Assembly (NCBI GenBank): GCA_019751875.1
Contig: JAIEMV010000001.1
Span: forward strand, 337,991-401,990
Length of the DNA: 64,000 nucleotides
Source of the DNA: Hyphomicrobium sp.
GTDB lineage: Bacteria > Pseudomonadota > Alphaproteobacteria > Rhizobiales > Hyphomicrobiaceae
Direction: 5' to 3'
The position numbers and the translations under genes are program-made. Below the pieces are notes generated by a model. That model did no database searches. It worked only from the letters and a program-made list of their open reading frames with translations, and was not told the DNA's origin. Shown in pieces: positions 54,038-63,708 of this stretch; within the stretch, counting starts at the first letter, position 1; the number at the start of each line of letters is the position of its first letter.

Positions 54038-54158
54038 GGAAGGCCGTTCATTGGCGGGCTTGAGAGGCGGGCTGGGCAGTCGTGCCGACCTGTAGACAAG
54101 TGCTGACCAATGACTCATTCTCTCTGCAGAATATTGTCAAAGCAGTGCATGGGCCTTG

Positions 54159-54956
54159 ATGGCAGAGCTTTTTAATCCGGCGGTTCTGACGGCGCTCGCC
54201 GTTTGCACAATGGCTGCGGCCGCGACGATCGTTGGGAGCTTGATCGTCGTGCGTGGCAATCCTTCCAGCCCGCGGCTCCTCGCGTTCGGCCTCGCCTTTT
54301 CCGGCGGCGCGATGGTGTATGTGTCGCTGGTCGAAATTTTCAATAAGTCGATCTCATCGTTCGGGGAGGCGTTCTCGCCGAACGCGGCTTATTCAGCTGC
54401 CACGTTGTCGTTCTTCGCGGGCATCACGATGCTGGGCGTCATTGACCGCCTGATCCCTAATCCGCATGCAGGACTTGATCCAAAACACCCCGACGCAGAG
54501 CAAGCGCGGATGCGCCGCGTGGGTTTGCTGACGGCAGCTGCGATTACGGCGCACAATTTTCCCGAAGGTCTCGCCACATTCTTTGCCACGCTCGACAACC
54601 CTTCAGTTGGTGCGCCGCTAGCCTTTGCGATCGGGATTCACAACATCCCGGAGGGCGTGTCGATCGCGGTGCCGGTGTTCTATGCGACGGGAAGCAAAAA
54701 GCAGGCGATTGGCGCGACCAGCATCTCGGCCCTCGCGGAACCGGCAGGAGCCATCATCGGCTATCTCATTTTGGCGCCATTTTTGTCGCCGGCCATTTTC
54801 GGGGCGGTGTTCGGAGTGATTGCCGGCGTTATGGTGTTTCTGGCGCTCGATGAGCTGATGCCCGAGGCCAAGCGCTATTCGGTAGGCCATGAAGCGGCCT
54901 ATGGAATGGTCATCGGGATGGGGGCGATGGCCCTTTCACTTGTGCTGTTCAAATAG
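54159..54956 (+). CDS. zupT: ZIP-family zinc/metal transporter (ZupT)
   Basis: 265-residue membrane importer for Zn and other divalent metals, with eight predicted helices. The metal-site helices HNFPEGLATFF and HNIPEGVSIAVP are both intact, and the cytoplasmic loop between helices 3 and 4 is DPKHPDAEQARMRR. ATG 54159 is chosen over the adjacent TTG. The gene lies at the right end of the accessory region; obgE is convergent, 12 bases away. Confidence 0.92.
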   Translation: MAELFNPAVLTALAVCTMAAAATIVGSLIVVRGNPSSPRLLAFGLAFSGGAMVYVSLVEIFNKSISSFGEAFSPNAAYSAATLSFFAGITMLGVIDRLIPNPHAGLDPKHPDAEQARMRRVGLLTAAAITAHNFPEGLATFFATLDNPSVGAPLAFAIGIHNIPEGVSIAVPVFYATGSKKQAIGATSISALAEPAGAIIGYLILAPFLSPAIFGAVFGVIAGVMVFLALDELMPEAKRYSVGHEAAYGMVIGMGAMALSLVLFK

Positions 54957-54967
54957 TGTGGGACGGC

Positions 54968-56529
<1,562 letters not shown>

Positions 56530-56580
56530 TGCGTCTCATGAGGCTCACGGGTGGATAGACGTCCCGGCAGCCTAGCTCAT

Positions 56581-56619
56581 AAATGAAACAAGGGGAGATG
56601 CTTGTCGCATCTCCCCTTG
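56581..56619 (-). terminator. intrinsic terminator after rpmA
   Basis: On the minus strand CAAGGGGAGATGC (56619-56607) pairs with GCATCTCCCCTTG (56601-56589) around loop GACAA, followed by TTTCATTT. It is a 13-bp perfect stem 28 bases after the rpmA stop, and it separates the ribosomal protein genes from the GNAT-obgE pair. Confidence 0.85.
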
Positions 56620-56646
56620 AACGATTTCCGGACTGGTAAGCGCCGA

Positions 56647-56919
56647 TTACTCGGCAGCTTCGACCGTCGCGGGGGTGACGGAGATATAGGTACGGCCGTT
56701 GCCCTTGGACTTGAACTCCACCGTCCCTTCGATCAGGGCGAAGATGGTGTGATCGGTGCCCATGCCGACGTTCTTGCCGGGGTGCCACTTCGTGCCGCGC
56801 TGGCGGCACAGGATGTTGCCCGGAATAACGCGCTCGCCGCCGTATTTCTTGATCCCAAGACGCTTGCTCTCGGAATCGCGGCCGTTGCGCGTCGAGCCGC
56901 CTGCTTTCTTCTGTGCCAT
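56647..56919 (-). CDS. rpmA: 50S ribosomal protein L27
   Basis: 90-residue ribosomal protein. The start [21 protein letters not shown] and the core [19 protein letters not shown] are diagnostic. There is no N-terminal extension needing cleavage. It is cotranscribed with rplU, 56 bases upstream. Confidence 0.98.
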   Translation of the reverse strand: MAQKKAGGSTRNGRDSESKRLGIKKYGGERVIPGNILCRQRGTKWHPGKNVGMGTDHTIFALIEGTVEFKSKGNGRTYISVTPATVEAAE

Positions 56920-56975
56920 GACGTGATCCTCGATGTCGGGCCGTGGCGTCCTTCGCGGAGCCTACGGGAAATTGC

Positions 56976-57287
56976 TTAACCGGTGATGCCAGTGATGCGG
57001 ATGGTGGTCAAATCCTGACGATGACCGATCTTGCGGCGCGAATTCTTACGGCGACGCTTGCGAAATGCGATGACCTTGGGGCCGCGGGTCTGTTCAACCA
57101 GTTCGGCCGTGACTTTGGCACCGGACAGGAACGGCTTGCCCACCTTCACGTCGGCGCCAGCTCCAACCATGAGCACTTCAGCGAATTCGATCTTGCCGTC
57201 CTCGGTCACGTCGAGTTTCTCGACGGTGAGGACTTCATCCTGAGCGACGCGGTATTGCTTGCCGCCTGTCTTGATGACTGCGAACAT
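56976..57287 (-). CDS. rplU: 50S ribosomal protein L21
   Basis: 103-residue ribosomal protein that binds 23S rRNA. FAVIKTGGKQYRVAQ at the start and the basic RKRRRKNSRRKIGHRQ near the end are typical. A 290-base non-coding stretch upstream (57288-57577) should hold the promoter; no clear -35/-10 pair was found there. Confidence 0.98.
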   Translation of the reverse strand: MFAVIKTGGKQYRVAQDEVLTVEKLDVTEDGKIEFAEVLMVGAGADVKVGKPFLSGAKVTAELVEQTRGPKVIAFRKRRRKNSRRKIGHRQDLTTIRITGITG

Positions 57288-57577
57288 GTCTTGCCTCTTT
57301 CCGCGCGATTATTCGCGCATTGGGTCTCATCCGCGCCCTGCGGCGCCGCAAATTAATGCGGACTTTCAAGGGGTTGACTGGTGGGTCGACCAGAGCCTCG
57401 GGCAGCGCCTTTTCACGCGGCCGCCCAAAAGGGCCCCGCGGTCCGGGTTCTTATCGTTGAGACAGGTGCCAAAGTCAACCGCGCACCCCTGTGGCTCAAG
57501 CAAGGAAGGCTTGGCACCTTGATCTGGCGACATCCGGGCTCTCGGATTAGGAAAAGTCTGGGTAATTGGAGCTGCTT

Positions 57578-58570
57578 GTGACCTCATCACCCGCTTTGCC
57601 GGCCATCCCAGTCATGGACTGCGGTCCAGATTTCCCATTGGCTACTCTCAACGCCCATCTCGATCGCGCGCACGGGTTGCTGGATCTGGCCACAGAACGG
57701 GTTCCCCGGGCAGCCCTACGGCAGCTCGACCGGGTGTCCAAGGCGTGGCTCGTGCGGTGGAACAACGCCCACTTGCCGGAGATCGAGACGGTCGCCCATA
57801 AACTCGACCGGCCAGGGGCCTACTTTTTCTCCGTCAATTACGAGTGGGGTTGCACGTGCCGCGTGGCGCCTTCGCTGGATCGGCAGAGTGCGCGCCTGAT
57901 CCGGGTTCTTGACTGGAAAACGCCAGGACTGGGGCGAAACATCCTGGCAGCGCGGGTCACGGCGCCGGCAGGTCGGTATCTCACGTTGACCTGGCCGGGG
58001 TACACGGGTGTGTTGTCTGCAGTTGCGCCTGGTCGGTTTGCGGTGGCGCTCAACCAGGCGCCGATGCGCAAGGCCGTGGGGTTCTTCTATTTGGATTGGG
58101 CGGCCAACCGGCGTCGCGTCTGGAACATGCCGCATCCCACGCCGGCGCATCTTTTGCGGTCGGTCTGCAATGAGGCGGCAGGTTTCAACGACGCAGTGCG
58201 GCGGCTCAGCGACGAGGCGATTTCCACGCCGGCCATCTATTCCATTGCCGGCACCGGTACCGAAGAAACAGCAGTCATCGAGCGCAGCGAAACGGAGGCT
58301 CGGGTGCACCGGGGGGTGCACGTGGCTGCCAATCACTGGCAGGCGCACGGCTGGACAGGTCATGCCAGAGGCGGCGATAGCGCCGGCAGGGCGCGCATGA
58401 TGGCGGGCATTGCGGCGGACCTCGATACGGACTTCGGATGGCTGCGGGATCCCGTCCTCAATCCGCGGACACGCCTGGCGATGGTGGCAGATGCCGGCAC
58501 AGGCCAGCTGACGGCGCAGGGCTTCGAGCACGAAAAGCCGGCGACTGCCGTTTTGAGGCTCGATGTGTGA
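57578..58570 (+). CDS. putative Ntn-hydrolase (acid ceramidase / choloylglycine hydrolase-like)
   Basis: 330-residue protein of uncertain function. NYEWGCTCR at 88-95 followed by RVLDWKTPGLG resembles the CTS...LDW pattern of acid-ceramidase, NAAA and choloylglycine-type N-terminal nucleophile hydrolases. There the Cys becomes the new N-terminus after self-cleavage; Cys92 would be the nucleophile. The later VAANHW fits the conserved NH pair. GTG 57578 has GGAG six bases upstream; TTG 57566 and ATG 57614 are alternatives. No signal peptide is seen. The substrate would be a linear amide (lipid amide or acyl-amino acid), which is inference. Confidence 0.6.
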   Translation: MTSSPALPAIPVMDCGPDFPLATLNAHLDRAHGLLDLATERVPRAALRQLDRVSKAWLVRWNNAHLPEIETVAHKLDRPGAYFFSVNYEWGCTCRVAPSLDRQSARLIRVLDWKTPGLGRNILAARVTAPAGRYLTLTWPGYTGVLSAVAPGRFAVALNQAPMRKAVGFFYLDWAANRRRVWNMPHPTPAHLLRSVCNEAAGFNDAVRRLSDEAISTPAIYSIAGTGTEETAVIERSETEARVHRGVHVAANHWQAHGWTGHARGGDSAGRARMMAGIAADLDTDFGWLRDPVLNPRTRLAMVADAGTGQLTAQGFEHEKPATAVLRLDV

Positions 58571-58709
58571 GACTGAAAAGCTGCGTTTATGTTCCGTGCG
58601 GAACGGCACGGCACCTGTTTATGTGCTGTGATAGAAAGAACGATGACATTCGGCGTATCAGGCCCGTCTCCCGTATGCGAAGCCATTATCCCGCCCCGCG
58701 AGATTTTCC

Positions 58710-59000
58710 ATGAAGGAAGAGATGCACGACACGCGTGCTCGCAAGGAATATGAGGCCATTCGTGGTTTCTATGTCCACGTGATGGTGTTCGTCCCAGTCA
58801 TGTTGCTCCTCGTCGTGCTCGATGTCCTGGGCGGCTCGGGCACGTGGGTGCATTGGGTGGGCCTCGGCTGGGGAGTGGGGCTCGCTTTCCACGCGTATGC
58901 GGCGTTCGTCTTGAAGCCGCGCGAGATGGCGCGTTGGGAGCAGGCGCAAATTGCAGCGGCTGCGGCACGAAATGGCGTTGGTCCGTCTACCAGTTCCTAA
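58710..59000 (+). CDS. 2TM-domain protein
   Basis: 96-residue protein with two hydrophobic helices (VHVMVFVPVMLLLVVLDVL and VGLGWGVGLAFHAYAAFVL) separated by a short GGSGTWVHW loop, and a basic/helical C-terminal tail. The pattern of RKEYEAIRGFYVHVMVF matches the 2TM family of small membrane proteins, some fused to histidine kinases. Function is unknown. Its stop codon lies in the T-run of the convergent terminator. Confidence 0.75.
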   Translation: MKEEMHDTRARKEYEAIRGFYVHVMVFVPVMLLLVVLDVLGGSGTWVHWVGLGWGVGLAFHAYAAFVLKPREMARWEQAQIAAAAARNGVGPSTSS

Positions 59001-59029
59001 AAAATGACCCGGTGAGGAGGCTCACCGGG
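58999..59029 (-). terminator. intrinsic terminator of the fasciclin gene
   Basis: CCCGGTGAG (59008-59016) pairs with CTCACCGGG (59021-59029) around GAGG. The run of six A at 58999-59004 gives TTTTTT on the minus strand after the hairpin. Confidence 0.85.
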
Positions 59030-59071
59030 CCAGAAGTGGGACGACCTTGTGTGTAAGACGACAGGGGCCGC

Positions 59072-59554
59072 TTACAGCTTCGGCATAACGACAGTGTCGA
59101 TGATGTGGATCACGCCGTTGGAGGCGGCGACATCCGCAGTGATCACGGTTGCGTCGTTGACCTTTACGCCGGTGGTCGCGTCGACGGCCAGTTCGCTGCC
59201 CTGCACGGTCTTCACGTTGGCCTTCTTGCCGGCGATGTCGGCAGCCATCACCTTACCCGGCAGTACGTGGTAGGTGAGGATCGCTGCAAGCTTTTCTTTG
59301 TTTTCCGGCTTCAGCAGATCTTCGACAGTGCCCTTCGGAAGCTTTGCAAAAGCTTCATCGGTCGGCGCAAACACCGTGTAAGGGCCGGGGCCCTTCAGCG
59401 TGTCAACGAGACCAGCGGCCTTGGCGGCGGCGATCAGCGTCTCGAACTTGCCGGCGCCTGCGGCCGTATCAACGATATCCTTGGTGGCGGCATGGGCGAA
59501 CGACATTGGCAGCGCCATGACAGCGGCAATGATCATCGCATAGAGAGATTTCAT
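59072..59554 (-). CDS. exported fasciclin-domain protein
   Basis: 160-residue protein with signal peptide 1-22 (SFAHA) and one FAS1 domain. [28 protein letters not shown], then [17 protein letters not shown] and the closing [15 protein letters not shown] are the two FAS1 signature blocks. Such proteins are surface or periplasmic adhesion-type proteins of uncertain role. It is transcribed alone. Confidence 0.93.
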   Translation of the reverse strand: MKSLYAMIIAAVMALPMSFAHAATKDIVDTAAGAGKFETLIAAAKAAGLVDTLKGPGPYTVFAPTDEAFAKLPKGTVEDLLKPENKEKLAAILTYHVLPGKVMAADIAGKKANVKTVQGSELAVDATTGVKVNDATVITADVAASNGVIHIIDTVVMPKL

Positions 59555-60005
59555 AGGTGAACTCCTCGGTTCATTTCAGGGAGACACGCGTGCCACGAGG
59601 GATGCTCAGGCGAGACTTGTCCGCGACGCGCGCGTTGGCGTCCGGTGTGTCCACGGGGAAGCAACCACACCAGACAATTGCGCAAACGCGCGGTGCTTCA
59701 GCCCAGATCTGCGCGTGTCACGAGTATCTTTTTCGAGCATTTGTGATCCGCCTTCCCGCCGCCACGATGTGCGGAATGTTCCGCGCGACCGAAAACTTAT
59801 TGCTGATCGACGGGTTGAGCGTCTGATGGCCATTTGGCAGGGCCTGCATGTTTCACGACAAACATGGCGCCGACCTGCGAAGAATAGCGTGCGGGCGGGT
59901 GTGCCGTGCTGGCCAATGTCCCGTTAAAATGGGGGTGCAAGGGCCCTTGCGCCCCGGCGGCGCACCGTTTAGAAGCGGGCTCCGCCTTCGGGCGCCACGG
60001 CTTCC
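59555..60005. other. 451-base region without a gene
   Basis: Between the fasciclin gene and tRNA-Ser. Open frames on either strand have no ribosome-binding site or family. A short inverted repeat CATGTTT/AAACATG is at 59848-59867. It should contain promoters for both flanking genes, but none is clear. Confidence 0.4.
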
Positions 60006-60095
60006 GGAGAGGTGGCAGAGTGGTCGATCGCGTCGCACTCGAAATGCGAAGTACGGGCAACCGTACCGGGGGTTCGAATCCCTCCCTCTCCGCCA
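60006..60095 (+). tRNA. tRNA-Ser (anticodon CGA)
   Basis: 90-base class II tRNA: acceptor GGAGAGG/CCTCTCC, anticodon arm TCGCA-CTCGAAA-TGCGA with anticodon CGA, a long variable arm (GTACGGGCAACCGTACC), the T-loop TTCGAAT, discriminator G73 (serine identity) and encoded CCA. Its 3' half abuts the integrase region and is the likely attachment site. Confidence 0.96.
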
Positions 60096-60299
60096 CGGCC
60101 TACCTTCCAAGGAAATCCAAAACAGTCCGAAGCGCTCCCCTAACCGCTTATTTTGCGGTTGATTTCGGCCGTTTTCCGGTTCCACTTGAAGCCAAATCAC
60201 TCCAAGGTTCTCCGGTGCCATCCGCAATAAAACGTGGGACGGAACGTGGGACGCACCTCCGAACGTATCTTGAACGAAAGCGACGGGGCCGCGGCTCCG

Positions 60300-61484
60300 A
60301 TGCGCGGCGGCAAGCGTAAATCGCAGGGTCTCACGGCGACCTTTGTCCGGCAGACCAAGACACCGGGCCGGTACGGAGACGGGCACGGGCTCTATCTCCT
60401 CGTGGATCCTACGGGGTCGGCGCGCTGGGTTCTTCGCATCCAGGCGAACGGCAAGCGGCGGGACGTGGGGCTCGGTAGCGCGACGACCGTGACCCTCGCT
60501 GAAGCGCGGGGCTTGGCACACGACGTCCGCCGGAAGGTCCAAACAGGTGCCGACCCGATCGCCGCCCGACGCGCTCAACGCGAGGGCGTGCCGACATTCG
60601 AGGAGTTGGCCAAGAAGGTCCACGCTGCCCGGGTGAAGACGTGGCGAAACGGCAAGCACACTGCGCAATGGATTTCGACCTTGGAGGCCTACGCCTATCC
60701 GAAGATCGGCAAGCGCCAGGTCAACCAGATTGAGACCGGCGACGTTCTCGCGGTCCTCCTTCCGATTTGGGCCGAGAAACCCGAGACGGCTCGCCGGGTT
60801 CTCCAGCGCGTGCGGACCGTTCTCGATCACGCTGCCGCGGCGGGTTTACGGTCGGGCGAAAACCCTTGCCGCCTTGCCGCCATCGGCCTCCCGAAGCAGG
60901 GCGATACGGTCACTCACTTCGCCGCCTTGCCGTACAGCGCGGTTCCCGCCTTTCTGCCTAAGCTTCGCGCCGCTGAAAGCGCGGAGATCGTGCGGCTCGC
61001 GCTCGAGTTCCTGATATTGACGGCGGCCCGGTCGGGGGAAGTCCGCGGCGCAGGCTGGTCGGAGTTCGATCTGAACGCGAAACTCTGGACGGTACCTGCG
61101 GAGCGCATGAAGGCCGGACGCGAACACGTTGTCCCGTTGTGTGGACGCGCGGTCGAGATCGTAAAGCGCGCTCGCGAACTGGCCCCGCCGAACGCCGGGC
61201 TCGTCTTCGCCTCAAATCGCTCCTCCGATGGAGCCTTGTCCGATATGGCGTTCTTACAGGTCTTGCGGCGGCTCAAGGTGCGCGCCACGGCTCACGGCTT
61301 TCGATCGAGCTTTCGCGACTGGGTCAGCGAGGAGACGGACTTCTCCGGCGAAGTGGCGGAGATGGCGCTCGCCCATTCGATTGGCTCAAGGGTCGAGGCG
61401 GCCTACCGGCGCGGGAAGCTCCTCGAGAAACGCCGGGAGTTAATGGAAGCGTGGGCAGCCTTTGCTCTTGGGAGCCGTGCATGA
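60300..61484 (+). CDS. int: tyrosine integrase, P4 type (DUF4102 N-terminus)
   Basis: About 394-residue site-specific recombinase. The N-terminal arm-binding DUF4102 domain shows PGRYGDGHGLYLLVDPTGSARWV, a SAM-like core-binding domain covers 100-200, and the catalytic domain has the first Arg in TAARSGEVRGAGW, HGFRSSFRDW (His-x-x-Arg), the later His in LAHSIGS and the nucleophile Tyr in AAYRRG. ATG 60300 gives the usual domain start; GTG 60234 in the same frame is open too. It lies next to its probable target, tRNA-Ser. The next gene overlaps it by four bases. Confidence 0.93.
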   Translation: MRGGKRKSQGLTATFVRQTKTPGRYGDGHGLYLLVDPTGSARWVLRIQANGKRRDVGLGSATTVTLAEARGLAHDVRRKVQTGADPIAARRAQREGVPTFEELAKKVHAARVKTWRNGKHTAQWISTLEAYAYPKIGKRQVNQIETGDVLAVLLPIWAEKPETARRVLQRVRTVLDHAAAAGLRSGENPCRLAAIGLPKQGDTVTHFAALPYSAVPAFLPKLRAAESAEIVRLALEFLILTAARSGEVRGAGWSEFDLNAKLWTVPAERMKAGREHVVPLCGRAVEIVKRARELAPPNAGLVFASNRSSDGALSDMAFLQVLRRLKVRATAHGFRSSFRDWVSEETDFSGEVAEMALAHSIGSRVEAAYRRGKLLEKRRELMEAWAAFALGSRA

Positions 61485-62203
61485 ACGCTGCCGTCAGGCG
61501 AAACAAAATGGATGCTGTGCGTCGAGATGCAGAAACGTGCGTTGACGATGCCGTGAAGGCTGCTGGCTTCCCGTTCGACGAAAGGCAGCGAGACGTGTTG
61601 CGAACACTTTTCGCCAACGCATCGGACTGGACCGGTGTAAAGCCACACGGCCTGAAGACGCGGGAACAGCAGGCGCTATGGCGTGGTATTGCGGGCGATG
61701 TTGCAAGACTGATAGATCGGGTTGAGGGACCACAAGGCCGGCGACTTGGTGTGGAAACGGTGTTGCGGCTGGGCGTTAAGGTCCGTGCAACTGGCTATGG
61801 CACTTTGGGTGCCCCCGAGAGTTTCTATGCCCAGTATCCGAAAGCGAGACCTAATCCCTCGCTTGGCTCCGAGAAGCCGGACCAAGAATGGTGGAGCAGC
61901 GTCCGACAATTACTGACGGTTCTGGCCGAAGTCGCAAGATACGAGGTGGAGGCGCTTGAGCGAGCCAAAGGTTCTGACCATAAGGTCTCAACGGAGATCC
62001 TTACAATTCTCGAAGATCTCTACATGTGGGCAGCAGAGGATTACGAGCGCCGCAAAGGTACAAGGCCGGCGAACCGACTGCCCGCGTTTATTCGAGCGGT
62101 CTGCAAAAACCTTCCAGCGGCTCTGACCGATGGAAGTCCGGACGGGCTGGCGGGCCGAAAGCGCAAAACTCGGCACCGGGTAAAGCTGCGCAAAGCCGTC
62201 TGA
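61481..62203 (+). CDS. hypothetical island protein
   Basis: 240-residue predicted soluble protein. ATG 61481 overlaps the integrase stop (ATGA). It is rich in charged helices (MDAVRRDAETCVDDAVKAAG, LIDRVEGPQGRR, VEALERAKGSDHK) and has a central aromatic part with YGTLGAPESFYAQYPKARP. The tail is strongly basic (GRKRKTRHRVKLRKAV), which could bind nucleic acid. No family is recognised. Coupling to the integrase suggests an element-specific function. Confidence 0.7.
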   Translation: MNAAVRRNKMDAVRRDAETCVDDAVKAAGFPFDERQRDVLRTLFANASDWTGVKPHGLKTREQQALWRGIAGDVARLIDRVEGPQGRRLGVETVLRLGVKVRATGYGTLGAPESFYAQYPKARPNPSLGSEKPDQEWWSSVRQLLTVLAEVARYEVEALERAKGSDHKVSTEILTILEDLYMWAAEDYERRKGTRPANRLPAFIRAVCKNLPAALTDGSPDGLAGRKRKTRHRVKLRKAV

Positions 62204-62312
62204 ACACTTACCCTGTCGCGTTGGTGCAAACGCACGCACTAATGGGACATGTCGATCTTCGCACAAATCAAACAAGCTCCCTCGGGCATCCATATCGGTG
62301 CGGAGGAGAGCG

Positions 62313-62546
62313 ATGAATTACGAACCGGGACGTATCAAGAAGTTGATCCCGATTGGCGAAGTTTGCAGCCAGACTTCCCTGGGCAAAAGCTGCATCTACG
62401 CCATGATCAAGGTCGGTGAATTTCCGAAGCCACGGAAAATCACTGCCGGACGAGTAGGCTGGGTCCAGGACGAGATAACGGCCTACATCGAGAGCCGTCC
62501 GACGGCAGATCTGGACGTCCGCGAGCGCGGGCTGTCCGCAGCATAG
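62313..62546 (+). CDS. AlpA-family regulator / excisionase-like protein
   Basis: 77-residue DNA-binding protein. LIPIGEVCSQTSLGKSCIYAMIKVGEFPKPRKI is the AlpA helix-turn-helix with its FPKP wing, and VGWVQDEITAYIESR is the conserved end. AlpA proteins switch on integrase expression and help excision in P4-like elements. GGAGGAG precedes ATG 62313. Confidence 0.92.
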   Translation: MNYEPGRIKKLIPIGEVCSQTSLGKSCIYAMIKVGEFPKPRKITAGRVGWVQDEITAYIESRPTADLDVRERGLSAA

Positions 62547-62616
62547 GCGCGGGCAACGGTCGCGCTGGGTAGCCGATCGAGGACGGCAAGCTGCTGATCA
62601 GGGACGGGGATCGTTG

Positions 62617-63036
62617 ATGAAACTTGCGGATTTCTATCAATCGAGGACGGCATCGAGGACGATCCCGCCGGCGTCCTCGACGGCTGGGGGCCGGTCAAGG
62701 ACGGCGAGACCGCCGCCGTTCTGGCCGTATCCGGCGGAAACCAAAACGACGAAGTGCAACCACCTTCAAATGTTCGCAGCGCACCTGATCGGATCAATCG
62801 ACTTGGATCTGGGCCAGATCCCGCGCCGGACGCTCGTTCTGCGGTACGCCGAGTGGTGTGAGGCAACCGACCAATTGCCGATGCGGTGTAAAGCCTTCGA
62901 CCGCGCACTCAAGAAGGCTGGCTTCAAGCGCCTTCGTGAAACCAGAGGAGAACGCAAATGGTTCTATTCGCTCGAATTGCGGCTCGCTTTCGCCGCTCCG
63001 TGCCGCCGGCTCGCGCCGGAGAGGATTGCAGCGTGA
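62617..63036 (+). CDS. winged-helix-like island protein (copy 1)
   Basis: 139 residues from ATG 62617, or 89 from ATG 62770. The first 50 residues (SRTASRTIPPASS...) are Ser/Arg/Pro-rich and may be non-coding, so the shorter form is likely. The core LVLRYAEWCEATDQLPMRCKAFDRALKKAGFKR resembles the C-terminal winged-helix segment found on phage and plasmid primases. It shares pattern and length with the next gene. GTG of the next gene overlaps this stop. Confidence 0.5.
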   Translation: MKLADFYQSRTASRTIPPASSTAGGRSRTARPPPFWPYPAETKTTKCNHLQMFAAHLIGSIDLDLGQIPRRTLVLRYAEWCEATDQLPMRCKAFDRALKKAGFKRLRETRGERKWFYSLELRLAFAAPCRRLAPERIAA

Positions 63037-63290
63037 GCGAAGTCATCATGACCGATGTTGAACGTTTCGCGCGTGATCGTTGCGCGGCCTTCGGCAACGA
63101 GCCTGTAACCGCAACTGAACTCTATGAAGAATACTGCTCGTGGTGCGAGGAGCGCGGGAAAGACCCGATGGCACTGCCGACCTTCGGACGTGAGTTCGGC
63201 GAACTGGGAGCCCAGAAGGTCAAGCTCAACGGCCGGGTTCGTTACGTCGGGGTCGCGAAGTTAGCCGCCACCTTCAAGCGCGCAAAGTAA
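63033..63290 (+). CDS. winged-helix-like island protein (copy 2)
   Basis: 85-residue protein from GTG 63033, which overlaps the previous stop by four bases; ATG 63048 is an alternative. TATELYEEYCSWCEERGKDPMALPTFGREFGELGAQ has the same Y-x-x-WCE...F-x-R-x-(L/F)...G arrangement as the gene before it, ending in a basic strand VKLNGRVRYVGV. A role in element replication or regulation is inferred. A hairpin follows the stop. Confidence 0.6.
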   Translation: MSEVIMTDVERFARDRCAAFGNEPVTATELYEEYCSWCEERGKDPMALPTFGREFGELGAQKVKLNGRVRYVGVAKLAATFKRAK

Positions 63291-63320
63291 AACCGCCCCT
63301 GGCAGGCACCGGGGGCGGTT
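63291..63320 (+). terminator. hairpin after the winged-helix gene
   Basis: AACCGCCCC (63291-63299) pairs with GGGGCGGTT (63312-63320) around a 12-base loop, directly after the stop codon. No T-run follows; a terminator without U-tract or a structured leader is possible. Confidence 0.45.
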
Positions 63321-63420
63321 CGAAATCGAGTGTTCGCGTCCGAGTTGGGATAAACCCGAGCCGAAGAAACTTGCCACGATTTGCGGCGGTCTTCAACGGC
63401 CTCAGTTGAAGGACCAAATA

Positions 63421-63708
63421 ATGACTGTTCATACGCAGGACGTTCATCAATCCGCGCAATCGCTGGACCACGCCTCCACGTCTGTCAAACAACCGCCCGA
63501 ACCGAAATGGCTGGCGATCGAGGGGGGTGGAGGTAAGCCAATTAGACCGGATCCATTTAACGCGAAGGGTGCCTTCATACCGAAGCGAAAAGGCTGGGAA
63601 GCGGTGTTGATCGCCGCAACCGAAATCGGCTTCGACGTGTACCGTCGCGGCGATACAGTCGTTTTGCTGCGTCCTGCAAACGGTCGCGCTCGTCGGGGGG
63701 TCGCATGA
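63421..63708 (+). CDS. hypothetical small island protein
   Basis: 95-residue protein. ATG 63421 has AAGGA eight bases upstream. The first 45 residues are polar and probably disordered; the rest (KRKGWEAVLIAATEIGFDVYRRGDTVVLLRP) looks like a small alpha/beta unit. No family is recognised. It is translationally coupled to the following gene (ATGA overlap). Confidence 0.55.
   Translation: MTVHTQDVHQSAQSLDHASTSVKQPPEPKWLAIEGGGGKPIRPDPFNAKGAFIPKRKGWEAVLIAATEIGFDVYRRGDTVVLLRPANGRARRGVA

Noticed and set aside
59848-59867. CATGTTT/AAACATG inverted repeat as an operator
   Set aside because: A 7-bp repeat with no known regulator match and no clear promoter next to it.
62483-62908. Minus-strand open frame and an acidic plus-strand frame over the first winged-helix gene
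   Set aside because: Neither has a plausible start codon with a ribosome-binding site or a family match; both are by-products of GC-rich sequence.
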